From NCBI RefSeq assembly GCF_029892095.1, contig NZ_JARZAE010000004.1, forward strand, positions 3,782,001 through 3,846,000: 64,000 nt of DNA, read 5' to 3'. This DNA comes from Kitasatospora sp. MAP12-44. GTDB taxonomy: Bacteria > Actinomycetota > Actinomycetes > Streptomycetales > Streptomycetaceae. Position 1 is the first letter of the stretch. Each line of letters starts with the position of its first letter. Positions 7,651 to 15,129 of the stretch are shown piece by piece. Under the pieces are notes generated by a model. It made no database searches. It was given only the letters and a program-made list of their open reading frames with translations, and had not been told where the DNA came from. Position numbers and translations under genes: made by a program.

Positions 7651-9066
7651 TCAGCGACCACGTCTGGCTGGTTCCGGCCGCCCGCTGTCGGCGTGGTGGA
7701 GCGGCTGCGCCGCAGAGGGCTGCGTGACTGCCGTGCGCAGGGCGGCGGCGCCAGCGCGGGTGGGCGCCGGAGCCTGCGTCTTGCCGACCGTGTTCAGTGG
7801 CTGGACGTCGAGATAGATGAGGTGCTCGTCGGTGAGGTCCCGGCCGAGCCGTTCCACAGGGGTGCGGTCGGCTACCGCTCCGGTGACTGCGGCAAGCAAT
7901 TCGGCGGGTATGCGGGCGGAGAGCTGGGCGTACCAGCCTTCCTTGGGGCCAGGACCGAGGACTCCACCGCTGAGGACCCAGTCGTCACTCTTTCCGGCGG
8001 CGAGGCTGCCCGGGTCGGTGCACCGGCCGATCGTTGCGATCTCGGCGCTCGGTTCGGTCCAGGCGATGTAGCCCGGGACGGTTTCGGCGAACCATCCGGC
8101 CGTGCGTAGCGGCGCCAGGCCGGCGTCCGGAGGTGTGGACGGGTCGAACAGCGCTCGCGGGGCAGTCGCCAACTGGGTGGCGATGGCGGTGTGGAGAGCG
8201 GCGACGATCTCCGGCGGGGTCTGGGGGTCGAACTGGGCGTGCCAGATTTCCCTGCCGGTGAGCAGGGCGTGGCAGCTGGTTGTCCAGGTCGTATCAGTGC
8301 CAGTGCTGGTGTCGGTCGTTCGGGCTTCGGCGCGCACGCGTCCGCACGGGCTGGTGTAGCGGGTAGCGCCCTCTCGTTCGGCTCGGATCCAGGCGGCGAG
8401 CTGCAACGGCTGGCCGGGCAGCATCGGATTGTGGCCGGGACCGGCGAGGAACGGCGGCGCGACGTTCGCGATGGGGGCGGGTCGCGGCTCCGGGGCGAAC
8501 AGGGTGCCGACGAGGTCGCGGGCTTCGTAGAGCAGCTCGTAGACGCGGACCTCGACTGGCTCCCGCTGATCCTGCGGCAGGGTGCTCCACTTGCGGGCGG
8601 TGACCGGGTTGCCGAGGGTGCTCTGGATGAACTGGCCGTCCATGGTGGCCCAGATGTCGGAGGCGTCGTCGCTGGCCCACGCGATCTGCTTGGCAGCCAC
8701 GCGGACGGCCGCGGTGAGGATGTCGTCGCTGGTGAAGGGCAGTTCGGCCAGTGGCGTCAGGATGGGCGTCGTGGTGGGGCTGGCGACGCGCGGCGCGTCG
8801 GGGGCCGGTATGTGCCCGACGAGTTGTTCGGCGCGCCAGGCGGCGTCCAGGACCAGGTCGGTGGCCAGCTCGTAGGCGAGGTCTCGCTGTGCTTCGGGCA
8901 GGGAACCCCAGGTCCGGGGGTTGTACCCCTTCGAGCTGGGGATGACCTGGTCTTCGAGATGTTCGACGACATGCTCGGGCAGGTCGACGTGCTCCAGAGC
9001 AGCCGCGCAGTGCTCGGCTGCCGCTGCGCGAAGGTCATCGTCGGTGTACGGCACTGCGGTTGGGAT
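7651..9066 (-). CDS. DUF317 domain protein with helical N-terminal region
   Basis: GGAG lies 5 bases before ATC at 9066 (IPTAVPYTDDDLR); the in-frame GTG at 9054 has no nearby site, so ATC is preferred. The product is 471 residues. Residues 1-150 hold two related helical segments (DLRAAAAEHCAAALEH and DDILTAAVRVAAKQIAWA). Residues 195-410 contain two DUF317 units (PPFLAGPGHNPML, REIWHAQFDPQTPPEIVAAL, then GWYAQLSARIPAELLAAV). The tail is Ala/Pro-rich and ends in Arg. Function unknown. Confidence 0.7.
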   Translation of the reverse strand: MPTAVPYTDDDLRAAAAEHCAAALEHVDLPEHVVEHLEDQVIPSSKGYNPRTWGSLPEAQRDLAYELATDLVLDAAWRAEQLVGHIPAPDAPRVASPTTTPILTPLAELPFTSDDILTAAVRVAAKQIAWASDDASDIWATMDGQFIQSTLGNPVTARKWSTLPQDQREPVEVRVYELLYEARDLVGTLFAPEPRPAPIANVAPPFLAGPGHNPMLPGQPLQLAAWIRAEREGATRYTSPCGRVRAEARTTDTSTGTDTTWTTSCHALLTGREIWHAQFDPQTPPEIVAALHTAIATQLATAPRALFDPSTPPDAGLAPLRTAGWFAETVPGYIAWTEPSAEIATIGRCTDPGSLAAGKSDDWVLSGGVLGPGPKEGWYAQLSARIPAELLAAVTGAVADRTPVERLGRDLTDEHLIYLDVQPLNTVGKTQAPAPTRAGAAALRTAVTQPSAAQPLHHADSGRPEPARRGR

Positions 9067-9174
9067 GGTCTCTCCGTTGTGGGTTGCGGGTACGAAGGTT
9101 GGCGGGCGGGTGCGGCGCCTGGTCGCGGCGGTGGGTTCCGGGGTGTCGGCCGTTGCTGGCCCGGCGCGGTCCGG

Positions 9175-9474
9175 TCAGGCTGTGAATCGGGATCCGGGTT
9201 CAGCGGGTGCGCGGGGCAGGGAGCTGCGGGGTGTCCAGGCCGCCGGTTGCGTCGTCGTCCGTGCCGCTCGAACTGCGTTGCCGCGCTTGGCGCTCAGCGA
9301 GTCGGAGTGTTCCGGCGTGGAGGCGTGCGGCGGATCGACGTAGATGTCGAGGTAGTATCCGATGGCCTGGCGGAGCGCCGCGGGCTCGAGTTCTCCGCTC
9401 CGGTGAAGGTCGTGGAACGAAGATCACGGGCGGGTCCTCGGCGGCGGCAGGTCGGCGGAGTTGTACGTCGGCAC
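9175..9474 (-). pseudogene. Degraded paralogue of the gene at 6883-7407
   Basis: A GAGGAGG site and GTG at 9474 open VPTYNSADLPPPRTRP, which meets an in-frame TGA. Reading through in the same frame gives DLHRSGELEPAALRQAIGYY, which matches DLDRLAELNRSGRLQPGPIREAIGEY of the product at 6883, followed by an Ala/Arg/Thr-rich tail to 9175. A nonsense codon therefore splits a recognisable relative, unless the TGA is a sequence error. Confidence 0.5.
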
Positions 9475-9482
9475 GGTCCTCC

Positions 9483-10373
9483 TCAACGGCGGTGGAAGAT
9501 GGCGTGGGAATCGGCGGAGGGTACAGTGCTCAGCGGGGGGCCGCTGACGATGACTTTCGCCGCAGGGCCCGCTGCTGCCAGGGCCGGGCTCGCCCCGGCT
9601 GCCGCAGCTGCGCGCCGGACGGGGGCCGGGGCAAGCGGGGTCACGGTCAGCCGGGCCGTCATCTCCTGTCCGAGGTAGGTGCTGTTGCGCAGCAGCGGTT
9701 CGGGGCTGGCGGCAGCGGCGGTGAAGGCAGTCAGGATCCGCAGCGGGGTGTTGGCGGTGAACCGGGCCTCCCAGCTCGTCAGGGATTCGCCCGTCGTGCA
9801 GCTGACGAGGAGGTAAGGGCTATGCCACGGGCCGTCCTGGTGCAGCGGGGGGTCGGTGAGGCGTAGGCGTGCAGTGGCGAGGCCGTCGGGCGAGGTGAAG
9901 GTGTACGTGCTGGCGGTGACGGTCTCCGTCCAGTCCTGCTGGGCGAAGGGGAACAGGACCCGCAACCCCGAGCCGCCGCAGGTAAACGCGCGCTCGTCGT
10001 CCTCGGCCAGGGCTGCGGCGACCTCGTCGAGAGCTGCGGCGACCAGCTCCGGCGGGGTCTGCCAGCCGAAGGCGATCTGCCAGTCGGCCAGGCCCCCGGA
10101 GTAGGCGTCGCTGCGGGCGACGAGCTGCCAGGGGTCGTCGTACTCGTTGCGGAAGCCCAGCCGGATCCGCTCGCACGGCGAGGCGAAGGCGGTGAAGTCG
10201 CGGTCCTCGCTGCTGTGGGTGTACCAGCCGTACGCCTTCGGGATCGCTTGCAGGACGGTGTCGATGCCGTGCTCGGCACCGGCCAGGTGGCGCGGGGTGA
10301 CGTGGACCATGTGGTCCGCGTCGTACCAGTCCTGGGTGTGCACGATGTCGTCGGTGAAGATGCGCGGGGTCAG
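9483..10373 (-). CDS. DUF317 domain protein with probable CTG start
   Basis: GAAAGG lies 7 bases before CTG at 10373 (LTPRIFTDDIVHTQDWYDAD). The 296-residue product has two DUF317 units: HVTPRHLAGAEHGIDTV with ASPCERIRLGF and LADWQIAFGWQTPPELVAAAL, then the second with SWEARFTANTPLRILTAF. This TSPC/ASPC-x-R strand followed by W-x-x-x-F-x-x-x-TP is the clearest DUF317 signature in the window. The C-terminal 60 residues are the Ala/Pro tail (KVIVSGPPLSTVPSAD) ending in Arg. Function unknown. Confidence 0.75.
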   Translation of the reverse strand: MTPRIFTDDIVHTQDWYDADHMVHVTPRHLAGAEHGIDTVLQAIPKAYGWYTHSSEDRDFTAFASPCERIRLGFRNEYDDPWQLVARSDAYSGGLADWQIAFGWQTPPELVAAALDEVAAALAEDDERAFTCGGSGLRVLFPFAQQDWTETVTASTYTFTSPDGLATARLRLTDPPLHQDGPWHSPYLLVSCTTGESLTSWEARFTANTPLRILTAFTAAAASPEPLLRNSTYLGQEMTARLTVTPLAPAPVRRAAAAAGASPALAAAGPAAKVIVSGPPLSTVPSADSHAIFHRR

Positions 10374-10431
10374 GGGCGAGCCTTTCGCGAAGGTGTCTAG
10401 CTGCAGGGAGCGGCTGCCGCCGGCCGCCTGG

Positions 10432-11220
10432 TCAGCGCTCGCGTGGTCGGTGCGGCCCGGCGGCAGGCGGGTACGCGGGCTGGTCACCGAGACCGGCGGG
10501 CCCACGAGGAGCGCTCGGCCGGCGGTCGAGGCGGGCGGCGTCGGCGCGGGCTTCGCCGGGGCGGCCGGGCTTCGGCAGTGGGGCGTTGGGGTCGCGGGTC
10601 CAGGTGTAGGCGTCCTCGATGTTGTCGAAGTGCCCGAACCGGAGGGTGTACGTCTCGTTGTCGGCCTGCCTGCGCCCGACGAAGACGGCCACGGGCCGGG
10701 CGGGGTCGGGGGCTTCGCTGTCGGTGGCGATCACCCAGGTCACGTACGACGCGTCGGCTGATGACGCCGAGTCGTGGACGTCGAAGCGCGTGCCGGAGTG
10801 CCGCAGCAAGTCTTCCGCCGCCTCGGTTTCGGCGTCGGCGGCATCAAACTCGCTGCCCCGAATGCGCTCTCGCAGCCGGTCGGGGTCGGCGCCACGTGCG
10901 ATGAGCCACGCCTCGGCAAGGACCGGCATCGCTTCCTCGCGCACGGCGGCGCGCACCAGCCGCGCGTTCACGTCGCACTCCAGGTGGACGCCGAGGAAGA
11001 ACGGCTTGCCCTGCACCGCCATCTGTTCGTCGTGGGCGAGGTAGAAGTGGTCTGACCTGCCCGGCTGCTGGGGGCGAGGCTGGTCGTAGCTGGCCAGCGC
11101 GATGCAGGGGTCCTCCCAGTCGGCCAGCCGCGAGATGACGCGGGAGGTGTGCTCGTCGGCGGGGTCCAGTTCGTCGAGGTCCAGGTCGGACACGATGTCG
11201 GTGAACGGGGCGTAGTACAG
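10432..11220 (-). CDS. Accessory protein of a four-member family (member 1)
   Basis: GGAG lies 6 bases before CTG at 11220 (LYYAPFTDIVSDLDLDELD); the GTG at 11193 lacks a ribosome-binding site. The product (262 residues) has a conserved body: FFLGVHLECDVNARLVR, then AEAWLIARGADPDRLRERI, then a strand region TYVTW-like (SYVTWVIATD) and ETYTLRFGHFDNIEDAYTW. The same order of segments appears in the genes at 32175, 40453 and 48880. A basic Pro-rich tail follows. I do not recognise the family by name. Confidence 0.6.
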   Translation of the reverse strand: MYYAPFTDIVSDLDLDELDPADEHTSRVISRLADWEDPCIALASYDQPRPQQPGRSDHFYLAHDEQMAVQGKPFFLGVHLECDVNARLVRAAVREEAMPVLAEAWLIARGADPDRLRERIRGSEFDAADAETEAAEDLLRHSGTRFDVHDSASSADASYVTWVIATDSEAPDPARPVAVFVGRRQADNETYTLRFGHFDNIEDAYTWTRDPNAPLPKPGRPGEARADAARLDRRPSAPRGPAGLGDQPAYPPAAGPHRPRER

Positions 11221-11355
11221 CAGGGTCTCCGGGTCGAGGTGCCGGCGTCCGGGGTGGAGGTGGAGGCCGTTCGGTGGGCTGTTGTGAGGGTCCGTGCCGG
11301 TGAGTCCGGGGTGGGCCGGGCCACCCGTGGCGGGCGGCCCGGCGCGGGGGCGGAT

Positions 11356-12144
11356 TCAGGAGGCGTCCGGCCGTTCGTCCTCGGCGGCCGGGTCGGCGGT
11401 GCCGTCGGCGATCTGCTGCGCGGCGAGTTGGGCCTCGCGCAGCCGCTGCTCGGCGACCGCCGCATAGTGAGGGGTCATTTCGATCCCGACGAAGGAACGG
11501 TTCTCCAGGAGCGCCGCCACACCCGTGGAGCCCGAGCCCGCGCAGAAGTCCAGGATGGTGCCGCCCGGCGGGCAGATCTTGACCAGCTCACGCATCACCT
11601 CGACCGGCTTCTGCGTGATGTGCTGCCGCTTCGACCCTGACGGCTGGCTGGCGGAGAGCAGGCCCGGCAGGTACACGGGGTTGCGCGAGCCGTCGATCGC
11701 ACCCTTGCTGCCCCACAGAATGTACTCACAGTTCTGGGTGAACCTGCCCTTCTGCGGCCGGGCCTGGGGCTTGTGCCAGCTGATCGCGCCGCGCCAGATC
11801 CAGCCGCCGGCCTGCAGCGCATCGCTCGTGATCGGGAACTGGCGCCAATCCGTGAACAGCAGGGCCATGCCGCCGGGCTTGGTGACGCGGTACGCCTCCG
11901 TCATCAGCTGCGTCACCCAAAAACCGTACGACCTTTGGTCCTTGTTCTCGCCGGGGAAGTCGGCGAGGTCGTGCTGGGATCCCGCGGTGGTGTACTTCTC
12001 GCGGGCCGAGCGGGTAGTGCGCTCCTTGGCGGTCGTACCGCCCGAGTTGTAGGGCGGGTCGGTGATGACGGTGTCCACGCTCGCGGAGTCGAGTGCGGCA
12101 AGGCGGGTCAGGGCGTCGCCCTGATAGAGGGTGTAAGAGGTCAA
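11356..12144 (-). CDS. Beta-class N4/N6 DNA methyltransferase
   Basis: TTG at 12144 follows GGAGGA and gives MTSYTLYQGDALTRLAAL; 262 residues. Motif IV TDPPYNSGG comes first (about residue 30) and the SAM-binding motif I DFCAGSGSTGVAA comes near residue 198, the order of beta-class amino-methyltransferases. HKPQARPQKGRFTQNCEY and HITQKPVEVM are typical of the same family. It would methylate adenine N6 or cytosine N4. No restriction gene adjoins it, so it is probably solitary and protects the element or regulates. It is the first gene left of the control region and has its own copy of the repeated promoter. Confidence 0.85.
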   Translation of the reverse strand: MTSYTLYQGDALTRLAALDSASVDTVITDPPYNSGGTTAKERTTRSAREKYTTAGSQHDLADFPGENKDQRSYGFWVTQLMTEAYRVTKPGGMALLFTDWRQFPITSDALQAGGWIWRGAISWHKPQARPQKGRFTQNCEYILWGSKGAIDGSRNPVYLPGLLSASQPSGSKRQHITQKPVEVMRELVKICPPGGTILDFCAGSGSTGVAALLENRSFVGIEMTPHYAAVAEQRLREAQLAAQQIADGTADPAAEDERPDAS

Positions 12145-12261
12145 GAGGGAGAGGTCCTCCGGTAGGGGGCGGGTCCGGCCGCGTCGGTCGTGGTCTCGAC
12201 GGGCATCGCGCAGCGGCCATCCACCAGGCGGGATCCCGGGATGCGGCAGCTGCGGAAAGGG

Positions 12262-12291
12262 ACGCTAAGGGCAGCACCGGCCGTTTTCCAA
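12262..12291 (-). promoter_or_regulatory. Repeated promoter/operator module, leftward copy
   Basis: On the minus strand TTGGAA (12291-12286), an 18-base spacer and TAGCGT (12267-12262) form a sigma-70-like promoter. The -35 lies inside the block TTTTTTGGAAAACGGCC that is repeated four times here. It points to the methyltransferase start about 118 bases away. Confidence 0.65.
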
Positions 12292-12326
12292 AAAATGGAC
12301 GGCACGCACCGGTCGCTGCGGATTTT

Positions 12327-12356
12327 TTGGAAAACGGCCGCCCTGCTGCGTAGCGT
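12327..12356 (+). promoter_or_regulatory. Repeated promoter/operator module, rightward copy 1
   Basis: TTGGAA (12327-12332), exactly 18 bases, then TAGCGT (12351-12356). It is back-to-back with the leftward copy and contains the same TTTTTTGGAAAACGGCC block over the -35, likely bound by one regulator. Confidence 0.65.
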
Positions 12357-12402
12357 CTTGCCCTGTCGACGACGAGACGGAAGTCCGACCCGGCCGGATT
12401 TT

Positions 12403-12432
12403 TTGGAAAACGGCCGCAGGGAGCCCTACCGT
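12403..12432 (+). promoter_or_regulatory. Repeated promoter/operator module, rightward copy 2
   Basis: TTGGAA (12403-12408), 18 bases, TACCGT (12427-12432), with the same block over the -35. It begins 76 bases after copy 1. The spacer sequence beyond the block differs from the other copies, so only the block and the -10 are conserved. Confidence 0.65.
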
Positions 12433-12483
12433 CGTCGAACACCGCCAGGAAGTGACCCCTGCGAGACGGGCAGGGCCGGTTTT

Positions 12484-12513
12484 TTGGAAAACGGCCGGCC
12501 CCGGATCTAACGT
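12484..12513 (+). promoter_or_regulatory. Repeated promoter/operator module, rightward copy 3
   Basis: TTGGAA (12484-12489), 18 bases, TAACGT (12508-12513), the best -10 of the set. It begins 81 bases after copy 2 and is the copy nearest the transfer genes. Confidence 0.65.
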
Positions 12514-12834
12514 CATCGACCAGCCGGTATGCCGGATCCACCCACTCCCATCAGGGGACTCCCATGCCCGTTTCGCACTGACCAGCTTTTCCGCCGATCT
12601 CGACCTTGCCGTGCCAAGCGGGCTCCCGTCCCGCACCCAAGGTTTCCTTTCCGCATTCCAACAAAGAGGCCCCGATGTCATTTGACGGGGCCCTTCCCGG
12701 CATGCCAGAAACCCTCGAACCGAACGATCGGAGATCGCTATTTCTATCGTCCAGCCGCCGGTTACCGGCCTGTCCGTCGCCCGCCCGCCGGATATATCTC
12801 CGCATCCTCTGGGGGGTGTCCTGGCGGGGAACCG
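12514..12834 (+). other. Long leader of the transfer operon with hairpin and mini-ORF
   Basis: About 320 bases separate the last promoter from the first transfer gene. AGGGGA followed by ATG at 12564 opens a five-codon frame (MPVSH) ending at 12581. A 7-bp GC stem, GGCCCCG (12668-12674) with CGGGGCC (12686-12692) and an 11-base loop, encloses an ATG preceded by AAAGAGG. This could be a terminator, an attenuator or a translational control element. No full gene is seen on either strand. Confidence 0.4.
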
Positions 12835-14004
12835 ATGAGCGGCAAGACGGTCGCGGCCGTGGTCGGGGTCGTCGCGCTCGGCCCCGTCGCGCTCGGCCTG
12901 CCGGTGGTGCTGATGGTGGCCGGGAACGCCGCCGCCGCGTGCTCGTCGTCCACAGGTGTGACTTCTCCTGTGGACAGCACCGCGGTCGACGCCGCGGTGA
13001 AGGCGATCCTCGCCGGGCAGTCGCCCGGGTCCACCGCCATCCAGGGCCTCGACCTGCCGTCCGTGCAGATCCCCTTCGCGCAGGTCATCGTGCAGACCGG
13101 CATCAAGTTGCAGGTGCCCGCTCGCGGGCAGGTCATCGCGTTGGCGACCGCGCTGCAGGAGTCCGGGCTGCAGAACCTACCGGGCGGAGACCGGGATTCG
13201 ATCGGCCTATTCCAGCAGCGGCCCTCACAGGGCTGGGGAACTCCCGCGCAGATCAGCCAACCGGACTACGCCGCAACGGCGTTCTATCAGGCGCTGCTCA
13301 AGGTCTCGGGCTGGCAGGACCTTCCGTTGACCCAGGCCGCCCAGGCGGTCCAGCACTCCGGCTATCCGGACGCGTACGCGAAGTGGGAGAGCTTGGCGAG
13401 CGCGTTGCAGCAGGCCCTCGTGAAGGCGATCGGCCCGACCGCCGCCCCTTCCAGTCCATCGCCCTCCCCGTCCGCGGGCTCGAGCAGCGTGCCGAGCGCG
13501 CCCGCCGTCCCGTCCTCGGCGGGCAACTGTCCTGCGCCGGACGGCTCGACGAAGTGGGGATCCATCCCACCCGGCCTACTGCCGGTCGGCTACACGATTC
13601 CCACCGACGCGCCACCGGCCGTGCAGAACGCGATCCGCTTCGCCCTCGGCCAGCTCGGCACCGCCTACCAGTGGGGCGGCAGCTGCACCGCCGCGCACGG
13701 CCCCGATCCGATGGGCCGCTGTGACTGCTCGAGCCTGACGCAGCAGGCGTACAAGGCGGGCGGCGTGACGCTCGGCCGCCAAACGTACGACCAGGTCACC
13801 GAGGGCAGTGCGGTCAGTGCCGACCAACTGCGACCAGGGGACCTGCTGTTCCTCGAACCGGGCCCCCGCGGGCCCGAGCATGTGGGCATGTACATCGGCT
13901 CCGGCCTGGTGGTGCATGCCCCGCACACCACCGACGTGGTGCGGATCGCCCCGCTCACCGAATGGTCGCCTGGGCTCGTCGCCGCCCGCCGCATCGTCGG
14001 CTGA
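12835..14004 (+). CDS. Conjugation cell-wall hydrolase: lytic transglycosylase plus NlpC/P60
   Basis: ATG at 12835 follows GGGGA and gives MSGKTVAAVVGVVALG, an N-terminal signal or anchor (residues 5-35). Residues 85-190 resemble a transglycosylase-like domain (ALATALQESGLQNLPGGD, DSIGLFQQRPSQGWGT, a glutamate in LQESG as likely acid). A Ser/Pro linker follows, then an NlpC/P60 peptidase from about 265 to 389 with catalytic Cys in RCDCSSLTQ (about 295) and His in PEHVGMYIG (about 347). The protein would act outside the membrane and open peptidoglycan for the transfer channel, the VirB1-like role. It is the first gene of the transfer operon. Confidence 0.85.
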   Translation: MSGKTVAAVVGVVALGPVALGLPVVLMVAGNAAAACSSSTGVTSPVDSTAVDAAVKAILAGQSPGSTAIQGLDLPSVQIPFAQVIVQTGIKLQVPARGQVIALATALQESGLQNLPGGDRDSIGLFQQRPSQGWGTPAQISQPDYAATAFYQALLKVSGWQDLPLTQAAQAVQHSGYPDAYAKWESLASALQQALVKAIGPTAAPSSPSPSPSAGSSSVPSAPAVPSSAGNCPAPDGSTKWGSIPPGLLPVGYTIPTDAPPAVQNAIRFALGQLGTAYQWGGSCTAAHGPDPMGRCDCSSLTQQAYKAGGVTLGRQTYDQVTEGSAVSADQLRPGDLLFLEPGPRGPEHVGMYIGSGLVVHAPHTTDVVRIAPLTEWSPGLVAARRIVG

Positions 14005-14087
14005 CCTCTCCCACTCCCCTCTTCACCTTCACCGGCTCGCGCCAACTCGCGCCTTGCCGCGCCCTCTTACCCCCAGGAGTGCCCTTT

Positions 14088-14402
14088 TTGTCCATGCTTC
14101 TCGCCGACGCGGTGCGCCAGCTCGCCTATGACCCGGGCATCGCTCCCGCCGAGGGCGGCCTGCCGGGCCTCAGCGTGCTCAAGACCGTCGTCAACTCCAT
14201 CAACCTGTTCGCGGTGATCGCGGTGGTCGGTGCCATGTGCGTGTCCGGCCTCGTGTGGGCCTGGGGTCACCACAGTGGATCCCACGGAGCCGAGGCCAAG
14301 GGCAAGCAGGGCGCCATGACGGCCGCCGGCTGCGCCCTGCTGCTCGGCGCGGCAAACGGGATTGTGGCGTTCTTCAGCACCATGGGAACGCAGGTCCACT
14401 GA
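14088..14402 (+). CDS. DUF6112-like small integral membrane transfer protein
   Basis: TTG at 14088 lies 8 bases after AGGAG (ATG at 14094 is a second choice); 104 residues. GLPGLSVLKTVVNSINLF, a membrane helix, GLVWAWGHHSGSHGAEAKG and a second helix near AGCALLLGAANGIVAFF match the DUF6112 proteins that accompany actinobacterial type IV secretion genes. Size, two membrane helices and position suggest a VirB2-like or channel-associated role, which is inference. Its stop overlaps the next start. Confidence 0.7.
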   Translation: MSMLLADAVRQLAYDPGIAPAEGGLPGLSVLKTVVNSINLFAVIAVVGAMCVSGLVWAWGHHSGSHGAEAKGKQGAMTAAGCALLLGAANGIVAFFSTMGTQVH

Positions 14403-15094
14403 TGCCCAACTCCCAGTTCGGGCAGGGCGATGGTGCGATCGTCCGCCGTCGCATGCTGATCGGGCTGGGTGTGCTGCTGGTCGTCGCTCTGCTGGCCGGG
14501 CTCGTCGCCCGGCTGGCGGGCGGCGGCCACACCGGCCACCCCGCAGCTTCCGCCTCGCCCGCCTCCAGCCCCACCGCCGTCTCCTCGCCCTCGGCGCCGT
14601 CCACCTCAGCGGCACCGTCCGACGCCGCCGTCCCGTCGGTGCCGCGGCCCCCGCACACCACGTCGCCCACCGATTTCGCCAAGGCGTTCGCCACCGTGCT
14701 GTGGTCCTACGACACCCGCCACCTCACCCAGGCCCAGCAGGTCAACGGCCTGCGGCTGTGGCTGACGCCGGAGTCGAAGTACGCGGACCCGGCGTCCGTC
14801 GAGGGGCAGGTGCCCGATCCGGTGCTGTGGAGCCGGATGGCCGACAACGGCCAGTACGCGACCGGCACCGTTGCCGAGGCGCATCTGCCGGCCTCGTTCC
14901 AGGCGGCCATCGCCCAGAACCCGTCCGCCCTGATGACCGCGTACATCTACGCGGTCACGGTCACCGGATCGCAGGCGATCACGTGGAACGGCGGCGGGAA
15001 TGGCGCGGAGGACCGCGCCATCACCGTGGCCGTCCAGTGCCGGCCCTCGCAGGACTGCGCGCTCGCGGCCATCGCCCCCACCGTCTACCTCTGA
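14402..15094 (+). CDS. VirB8-like bitopic conjugation protein
   Basis: ATG at 14402 overlaps the previous stop (TGATG). The 230-residue product has a short cytoplasmic basic segment, one membrane helix at about residues 18-40 (MLIGLGVLLVVALLAGLVA), a Ser/Pro/Ala linker to about 75 and a folded extracellular domain (FAKAFATVLWSYDTRHLT to the end). This is the architecture of VirB8/TcpC-type proteins that link the membrane complex of Gram-positive conjugation machines. The fold assignment rests on architecture and neighbours. Confidence 0.65.
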   Translation: MPNSQFGQGDGAIVRRRMLIGLGVLLVVALLAGLVARLAGGGHTGHPAASASPASSPTAVSSPSAPSTSAAPSDAAVPSVPRPPHTTSPTDFAKAFATVLWSYDTRHLTQAQQVNGLRLWLTPESKYADPASVEGQVPDPVLWSRMADNGQYATGTVAEAHLPASFQAAIAQNPSALMTAYIYAVTVTGSQAITWNGGGNGAEDRAITVAVQCRPSQDCALAAIAPTVYL

Positions 15095-15129
15095 CAACTG
15101 TCCCCTATATATAAGGAGGTGAATCCGCC

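Noticed and set aside
12279..12500. Reading the four repeated blocks as replication iterons
   Set aside because: Each block has a -10-like hexamer at exactly 18 bases, one copy is inverted toward a divergent gene, and no rep gene is adjacent, so promoters fit better.
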